From Capsicum annuum (lineage: Eukaryota; Streptophyta; Magnoliopsida; Solanales; Solanaceae): 64,000 bases of DNA. The position numbers and the translations under genes were made by a program. Below the pieces are notes generated by a model. The model worked only from the letters and a program-made list of their open reading frames with translations. It ran no database searches and had not been told where the DNA came from. Shown one piece after another: positions 56,470 through 64,000 of this stretch; within the stretch, counting starts at the first letter, position 1; the number at the start of each line of letters is the position of its first letter. The stretch is taken from assembly GCF_002878395.1 (NCBI RefSeq), contig NC_061121.1:135324532-135388531 (forward strand), in the 5' to 3' direction.

Positions 56470-59284
56470 TGTAATAATCGTACTTTTCCTAGCTTGAAAT
56501 TTTTCCCCAAAAATATTAGAAGCTCTCTTTGAAAGATGAATCCACTTTTATAGATGTGTTATTTTCAAGATTTTTACTTTTTTTCATGTGGAAAATTCCA
56601 TAAGCTTTCCATCGATACCAAATTCGCCCAAATCCGACACTCGGGCGAAGAGTTAGAGCCTTTTTAGTGAGACAGTGTATCACCTAAGCCATCAGCTCGT
56701 CACGGAGCCAGCTTAAAGGGCAATTGACAATTTCCAGTGTTGCTCCGCGATAGTGACGCATCGCGTCAAACTTTTAGGTCTCAAACAAGGTGGTAATGCG
56801 ATAGCTCCGCATCGCGCCACCATGTAGATTCCCAATTGTCTAGTTCCAGTGACTTGACGCGATAGTGGTGCGTCGCGCCAAGGATAAAAGTTGGGAAATT
56901 TTCACAATAATTAAAATACGTGTCCTAGGGTTAAAAGTGTTGATTTCCCTACCCTATATAAACTCAAAAACACGGATTTGAGCCTCCATTACACAGAAAT
57001 ATACTCTATTCTCTCAAAATCCTCCCAAGAACACATTAAGGTTTTTCATAGAAGGTTTAATTCTAAGAGAATTCACCGTTAAATTTCAAGAATCTCTCCG
57101 TCAATCTTCGTAGAATCACAAGCTAAGGTAGGCATAGTGTTCATTTATGGACTCTTTACGTCTATGAAGCCCAAGAATCTCTTTTCCAACTTTAAGTTTA
57201 TAGATTTCTTTATGAGTTTCATGTTGGGTTTGTTTTGTTCATGTTGAGAATGATTAATTGAATTCTAATCCATGTTGGGTGATCAATTTTATGTGGAATT
57301 GATTAGTATAGATGTGTATTCATGTGAACTTACGATTAAACCCTATAATGATGAAAATTAGAATTTGTACCATGATGTCTAATTGTTTTACAATGTTGTT
57401 TACATATACTATGCCTACCATGTGTTTGATTGAATGCCTATATGAAGGAAAAATGCCCAACTAGCATGATATTATGAATTCCCCATTTATGTACAAGTTT
57501 ATGCATATCACATGTTTGATGAAGTGCTTCAATATATGAATTATGAATTGTGTTGTTGGTCATGTGTTCGATTAAGTTATGTTATGTTAGTTTTTTTCCA
57601 TCGAGTCCAAGGGGTACTTGTATCCGACAACTTAGCTGTGTGCCTAGAGCCATGTCATGTTTTCACAATACTCTCAGACAAGTCACTATCCATAGAACTT
57701 AGTCAGTCATGTGACTCAAAATCTCAGAAATCTCAATAATCTCAGTAGTTCAGTAACCTCCGTGATCTTAGTATTCCCAGTAAGTCTCAGTAACTTCAGT
57801 ACTCTTAGTCAGTCCTCAGATCTTAATAGCATTCTGTCGGTCAATGAAACTTAGTAAATTCAGTTTTAGCTTTGCTAAATGATACCATCAGTTAATTAGC
57901 TCAGTTAAATCAGTTTAGTTTAGTTAATCAGTTCAGTTCAGTTAAATCAGTTCAGTTTAGTTAATCAGTTCAGTGTCTATTCAGTTAGGAGTAGGATTCA
58001 ACACCGAGTGAACCCAAGGATGGGGACTCATCTGTTATTCAGTGGAGGGTGTGATCCTTAGAAGCAATTTTTGTATTCCAGAACTACATAGCCATCGTAG
58101 GTTGAGATGCATCCTATGCGTTTAGGGATATATATATACATCTCATTTGGGTTACCTACTAGGAGGGGTTGACGGAAGAGCTCTGTGTTAGCAAGGGTAT
58201 ACTCACAGCAAGTCTTTACCCGTGGCACGGTATTGACACCCTTCTAGCTGGGGTTACAGGTTAGACCCCACCAGTTCAGTTTTGGGGCATATCGATTAGA
58301 TGATTACCTCCCACAGTCTCAGTCTTAGTCTTAGTCTCAGTCTTAGTAAAAGAACTCAGATAGTTTTTCAGATTTTAGGACTGCTAGATACAATCAAATT
58401 CAAATACAGTACGGAACTTAGCTAGTTCCATCAGATTCTGGACTGTCAGATACAGTCACTCATGTTATCAGTTATATCAGTTCTTAGAACTCATGTTATC
58501 AGTATTCAGCTTCAGGACTATCAGATATAGTCAACCAGATCAGTTCTTCATCATCAAAATTGTCAGAAATAGTTATTCATGTATTAGTAACATAGTATCA
58601 GGTCCTTAGTATTCAGTAATATAGTATCAGTCTTTCTCACTTATCAGCGACTCAGGGATCAATAATAGTAGACCCAGTATTCAGTTCTATCACTATCTCA
58701 GTTACAGTTACGTAGTCATGCATCTATTCTCACGTTTATGTTAGTCAGTCAGTTAGTATTGTTCATGCATATAAACTATTTGTATTTAGCCTACCTCACT
58801 TGCATACCAGTACATTCAAAGTACTGACGCATTTGCGCTATGGTGTCTTATACCATAGGTTTAGAAGCACGAGCTTCAGAGAACCAGTAGCATCCCAGTT
58901 CAACAATCAGAGTTAGAAGTGAGTCCCCATCCTTCGAGGACATGATAATCATATTACTATTTTATTTTTCAGTTTATTTAAGTAGTTGGAGTTAGTTGGG
59001 GACATGTCCCATCAACTCTTTATTTAGACAATTTAGAGGCTTTCAGACTATAGCATGTCAAACAGTTATTTCAGATTTGCTTTGGTATTGTTATACCGTT
59101 TTCAGACATTATTTTATCAGATGTTTATTCAGTTTGAACCTTATGGCCTTTCAGTTCATGTTTCTGCATTTATACAGTATATTATGTAGTGATTAGGTAC
59201 TGATATCAGTCATGGGTTAGCTTGTGATCCTTCGGGGTCATGGGCACCGTGTGACGTTCTAGGTACCAGATTCAAGGCGTTATA
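56470..59284 (+). mobile_element. Element F: 3' LTR
   Basis: 2815 bp, TGTAATAATCGTAC ... AAGGCGTTATA, aligning with 44431-47242 throughout. The usual end TTACA is TTATA here. The CpG modules recur at 56660-56880 and the TATA-like CTATATAAAC at 56954. CCTGC (59285-59289) pairs with CGTGC on the left. Confidence 0.92.
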
Positions 59285-59584
59285 CCTGCACCTATGTCTC
59301 AAAGCCCAAATATGATGCTTTAGCCTTAAGAATATCGTCACTCAATCTATCATAGGGCAATTCTCGTCATGTATAATCAAAATCAAACTATAACTATAGT
59401 AAGAAGAAAAACTAAAACTAAAACCACATGATAATCCATAAAGCGTGGGTACCATCAGAGTGCCCAAAAGTATAGTATCTAAAAATAAAATAAAATAATT
59501 TCTAAGGTGTCGTCCAAAAACAACAACATAAAATGAAATAATCATCAACACAATATCACAATAATACAAATCCGGGGGCACCCC
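59285..59584. other. Short non-coding stretch between elements F and H
   Basis: About 300 bp of A/C-rich DNA with no motif recognised beyond the ORF 59342-59593 (minus), which is noise. It may be part of an older LTR that both F and H entered. Confidence 0.4.
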
Positions 59585-62500
59585 TGTTGACACCCAATTT
59601 TGTCCCGCCTTTCTTTTAAGTTATCTCTTTTCGCTTCTAAATAATTTTGATAGCTAAAGAATATATATATGTATGATATAATTAGGAGTTTAAGAAAGTC
59701 CTGCAACTATTTGTATTTTTAACTAAGTATCATCTATTATTATTATGGTTATTTTTAATTTATCGTCACATTTCCTAAACTTTCATAAAATACGTTTATT
59801 TTAATCGAATAAATATTTTTTTGACTTTCTTCTTTATAAATATTATCATTTTATCATGCAATTTTATTTGAGTATTTGTATTTTAGCATCAAATGATTTT
59901 TGTCATTTATTTGGATATTTATAATATATTCTTGTTGCAAGTGTTATTCAAATTAATTTAGAAAGCCCAAATAACATAAGAAAAAAAATATTTTTTTTAA
60001 TTACCCTATTTTATAATATTCTTGAAATTTGGTCCAATTTCAAAATACAACCCATAAAGCCAATCTTTTCCACCTCATTACCACGTAGACGCCATGTTTA
60101 CACCACATAAGACATCAAATAGTCACAACACATGCCCTACACATGCTTGGAACACACATGCCTCACCACTTGTGTTGCTCTAATTTGTTGGTCAAACCCA
60201 ATCAATTTCCTTTCATCCTTTTCAGCAAATTTTCAGGAGATTAGATACCCCATTTTCCCTATCAATCACGTGAACATCCCATCTACCCCAAAAATAAAAT
60301 AAAATAAAAAGAAAAAGAGATGCAGCTCCTCTTTGGTTTTCTCTTCTCTCTTCCATTTTCAAAAAAAAAAAGGAACAGCAAGCTTTGTCAACCATGAAGA
60401 AAATGTACCCCATTTTTTCATGTAAAGGCCGTAGCAGCCATGTGAAGGACCAAAGCTGTCAAAATTTGCCGCTGCCAACTCCATGTTGACGGAAATTTAA
60501 AATCAAAATTCAAGACCCCACCCAATTGCTCAACCTCAACCCCAAACCTTTCCTATAAATACTAGTCTTTGAACTTGTTTTGAGGCTGGATTCTCTACCC
60601 CCAATCATTTTAGCTACCAGATTTTCTCCAAAGAGTATTTCTATTGCATTCTCATCTTGTCTTTCTTGATACTCTAATTTTCAAGTTCGTTCCGATCTCG
60701 TCGTCATCTGATTTTGAGCATAGCTAAAGATCGAAACATCCAGTTCACTGCCCCGCAGCAGGTGATATTTGCTCTTCCCCTTTCTCTGTTCTTTTTTTTT
60801 TTTTTGGTTTTGTCATGTCACTATGATGACCTATCGTATTATTTTTAAGAAAACTCTTTTATTGGCAGTGACTTTATTTGTTCGTTAAAATAATGGATGA
60901 TGTTAAAAATACATTTGGATCTCATTTAAGATCGATAATGTTCCCCGACATTTTTTAGTATTAGGAGCAACACAGAATGTTTGTTTTTGGGTTCAGATAA
61001 TTATATGTATCCTTCTTTCATTACAAATCAATGTTCATTGGATACGTTTACATGATAAGATTTTTAGCATATATATATATATATCTATGTGGGGATATGT
61101 ATAATGGAGATGGTTGTTGATTTGTTTGGTTAAAACTAGTGTGTAAATTAGATATTTTCCAATAAGAACGTGACAGCTTCATTGGAATTTATACCCATGC
61201 CTTCTTAAAAAAAAATGTTCTCCACAAACACTAGCTAGTCACTATGATATCTGCATTGAGATGTGAGTTCCCTTAAGAAAGAAGAGATATTAAATTCGAA
61301 ACAAAAGTGTTTTTGTTTAGTTCATAAGTAAAATGTTCCATTGATAGAGCTGGTGGTTTATTTTGCTTCTTCATTAGTTAACTTGGAACATGAACATTGA
61401 AATAATTGTGAAAATTTGCATAGAATTCAATTGTTGTCATTTTTTGTAGCCTTTATCTTTCCTAAAGAAATTTTGTTTGCTGTATGTACTTGTGTATTAT
61501 GGCATGCCCTCTGTTTTTGTATGATCTATTTTTTTTTAAAGAGATTATGTATCTTATTGTGACTTAGTGATTTCTCTATGTACCCGATTGCACTTTTCTA
61601 ATTCTTATCTCTCTTATTTTTACATGTACACTCGGGAGCGCTTTTGGGGTCTCATAACTTGACTCCATTTCCATCCCAATCAGAGAAGCAAACGATAATC
61701 GCATCGTGCATTTCCGCTTAGCAGTCTAGTGTCTCTTTTCCCTCCTTTAAGTTTTATTTTCCTTTGTGTACGCATGTTATTATCTTTTATCCACATCTTG
61801 CATATTTTTGTTTGGAATTTATGTTTTGTTTGGTTGTATTTGGATTAGTATAAGTTATTTAAATACTACTAGCAAATTTAATTGTTTCTGCCCCCCGTAG
61901 GCTTCGACATATAGTTTGTAAATTTAAAGGTTAGAATTTGATAGGTAAAAATATATCTTTTGAAGTATAATGGCCAAGTTATTAGAAAATCTTTTTCCTT
62001 AGATTCAAGTTAGTTTCTTACTAATTAGTAATATGAGATTGAAAAAAATAAATTTTGCGGTAGATGAATTATCGTTGCTAAACTCGAAAAACCGGCTTTA
62101 CTAATTTTGGATACGGTAAATCAATTTTTTTTTAATTTCAAATAAAAATGGCACTTCGCAAGTCCCTTTTAAGTATTTCTAGTGATAAGAAAGGATATTT
62201 TATTTATTTGCATAGTAATAAATAATAAAATCTCAAGTCATTAGATATTTAAATAAGCAGGTATTTATCTATTCACTTAGAGTATAGGATAACTAACTTA
62301 TTTTATGAATTTTAATTTTTTTTAAAAAAGCTAAAGTGTCATTATTAATTAAAATTGTGGAGTTCTTAATATAATTAATTATTTTTTAATTATTAACTAA
62401 AAGTTTTCGCAAAGTATTGATTTTAAATAACTTTCTTTAGACAAAATGAGGTTGCATCATTTTAGAGATATTATATAATATTATCTTAAATAATAAAAAA

Positions 62501-62902
62501 AATATAGGTTTTCTGATGAGGTTCTTTTGAAATTTTCTAATCTTATTCTTATAAATAATTAGCATATATTATTTTACAAGAAGACAAAAAATATTTTTTA
62601 CCTATATCCTTTTCTTAATCTAATATTTGATTTTCTTATCTAATCTAAGTTTGACTGGTTAACCGTAGTTAGCGGATCCTTTAGGGTGCCTAATCTCTTC
62701 CCTTTAGAATAATTAGAATCCTTACCTAGAATTTTAGGTTGTGTAGACCTTAAAATGAAGTCATTAATTTCTTTTATCACATAGTTTATAATAGGTGTTC
62801 TAATTCACCGTAGAACTAATTAGGTGGTGACTTCCTTAATTAATTAGAAGTTTTTCAATATGTTGTAAGCTATTTTGACATCGTGTTAAAATGGGTATAA
62901 CA
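59585..62902 (+). mobile_element. Solo LTR H (about 3.3 kb, Ogre/Tat-like start)
   Basis: It starts TGTTGACACCCAATTTTGTC, a start typical of Ogre/Tat LTRs, and ends GGGTATAACA. Perfect 5-bp duplication ACCCC at 59580-59584 and 62903-62907. No primer site follows and no internal coding is present, so it is a solo LTR from recombination between two LTRs. T-run near 60791, (AT)n near 61070. ORFs inside are noise. Confidence 0.85.
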
Positions 62903-62907
62903 ACCCC

Positions 62908-62990
62908 AACTAAAAAGGAATACAGTGTCCTCATTACATGTGCAATAAAATAAGAGTAAGAGAGGTCTCCCTGAATCTGCATTGAGAGCT
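62908..62990. other. Short non-coding stretch
   Basis: Short sequence between solo LTR H and the transposon-protein relic. Nothing recognisable in it. Confidence 0.4.
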
Positions 62991-64000
62991 GCTCTCTTTC
63001 ACTGACTCTGCACCATTACCATCAACATCATTGACAAACTAATCAGTAGGGGCCTCATCCTCACTGTCCATCCTAGATGAAGGTGGTCTATTATTGAGTT
63101 TGAACACCTTAAAGATGCCTTTTACCCCCTTCCACAACTTCTTGAAGAATTTATCTTTTGTCGTCTCTCTCTTTACCATTTCACATGTTACTCCTTAAGG
63201 TCCTTGTATGACCTGCTATAACTGAGTAGGCTCTCTCAAATCCGGCAATAGTGGCTCTCTGCTTCTTCTGCTCCTCACGGTATATGTCATAATCCGACCG
63301 AGTCACACATGAGTGGTGAGCGATGGATGGCTCTCTTGATTCCTGAGGCAATTTGGACACTAGATCCCTAACCTCCCTCATCTGACCTGAGATGTCATCG
63401 AGAGGGTTGGCTGATGAAGGTCGACAAGAATTCGTGTCCTATTGGGCTGATTTGCTGAAGGCCATCTTTCTTTTCTTGCTCTGACCTGGGGCACCCTCAC
63501 TCCTGAATTTGAGTGGAAAGATGTGGGGACCTGGGTACATCCAAGGATTTGCAGCATACTCCTCTACTTTTGCCCTCTTACAAAACTTAGTGATAAGGGA
63601 AGGGAAAAAAGTTGTGTACCTCCATGATTTTTGAAATACCGCCACTTCGAAAGAACAATCTCACCCATATTAAAAGGGATTCCAGATAGGATGTAAGCCA
63701 CCACTCGAGCTTGTAAATCTTTGACAATGGTCATATAGGTGCATGGTGATATTCGGCTGTATATGATGTTCGGCCAAAGTCTGGCCTCTGTAGTTAAGTC
63801 GTTCATCAAAATATCTCTCTTGGTGATGGACTAGGGAACTGCTTTTATAGGACATAAAATATTTTTCATCCAGATCCCTGCCTTACAATTCTCTTTCTTG
63901 GAATTGCTCCATGTCTGCATTTGGCAACCCATATACCTCATTAATCCGCTCCGCTTTAAAGTTCACTTGTTTTTCCTGAATTTTTATCAATGGGTTTATG
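62990..64000 (-). pseudogene. 'Putative plant transposon protein' relic (partial)
   Basis: On the minus strand, broken frames give the text of a plant-wide repeat-encoded protein often labelled putative plant transposon protein. It shows VNFKAERINEVYGLPN near 63910-63970, EARLWPNIIYSRIS with KDLQARVVAYILSGIPFNMG (open at 63564-63809), FPSLITKFCKRAKVEEYAAN (63439-63645), then MREVRDLVSKLPQE and YDIYREEQKKQRATIAGFER (63181-63381). At least two frameshifts and several stops are present. The start is beyond the right edge. Biochemical function is unknown. Confidence 0.65.

Noticed and set aside
1..64000. tRNA, rRNA or microRNA genes
   Set aside because: No tRNA box A/B pair with a foldable cloverleaf, no rRNA-like conserved text and no clear long hairpin were seen; covariance-model searches would be needed to exclude them.

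Overview
The window looks like a transposon-rich stretch of a plant nuclear genome, most likely from the nightshade family (Solanaceae). The grounds are long Ty3/gypsy LTRs that start TGTAATACCCC, a SINE with a (TTG)n-type tail, a decayed Helitron, and a degraded endogenous pararetrovirus whose gene order fits the Solendovirus/Cavemovirus group. The family-level call is an inference from repeat style. No intact host gene was found. Nearly every open frame is part of a broken mobile element or viral relic.

The left half is a set of nested insertions. A Helitron Rep/helicase relic (minus strand, about 24.8-31.3 kb) was interrupted by retroelement B (plus strand; gag at 3301 to 3' LTR end at 24801). 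B was interrupted in gag by element A (3' end and LTR, 1-3300). B was also interrupted in integrase by element T (7007-21679), an Athila/Tat-type LTR element on the minus strand with a perfect 5-bp duplication GGTAC. Between the LTRs of T lies an AT-rich endogenous caulimovirid relic (about 9.25-17.75 kb, minus strand). It runs tRNA-Met primer site, two small ORFs, coat protein with zinc knuckle, movement protein, protease, RT-RNase H, transactivator, then an intergenic promoter with TATA box and polyA signal. A further element, R (25128-27950, duplication AGAAT), sits in the Helitron helicase, and the helicase reading resumes exactly on the far side.

From 31.3 to 37.7 kb, two minus-strand LTR relics (C and D) and a plus-strand solo-type LTR are packed together. 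From 37.7 to 41.1 kb is the only stretch that does not look like LTR elements. It holds two exons of a dead type I metacaspase, an exon-like fragment, and a SINE with an 18-bp target duplication.

From 41.1 to 64 kb: an Athila/Tat-like 3' LTR plus internal tail (E); a complete but pol-less element F (44431-59284) with two LTRs of nearly equal length; element G (48374-54249) nested in F's gag; a large solo LTR (H, 59585-62902, duplication ACCCC); and at the right edge a decayed 'putative plant transposon protein' gene on the minus strand.

The pieces do not form a working pathway. The main value of the window is the order of insertions and the well-preserved layout of the viral relic: the pol/transactivator overlap, a stop-start overlap between coat and movement ORFs, and the promoter-polyA-primer site spacing.
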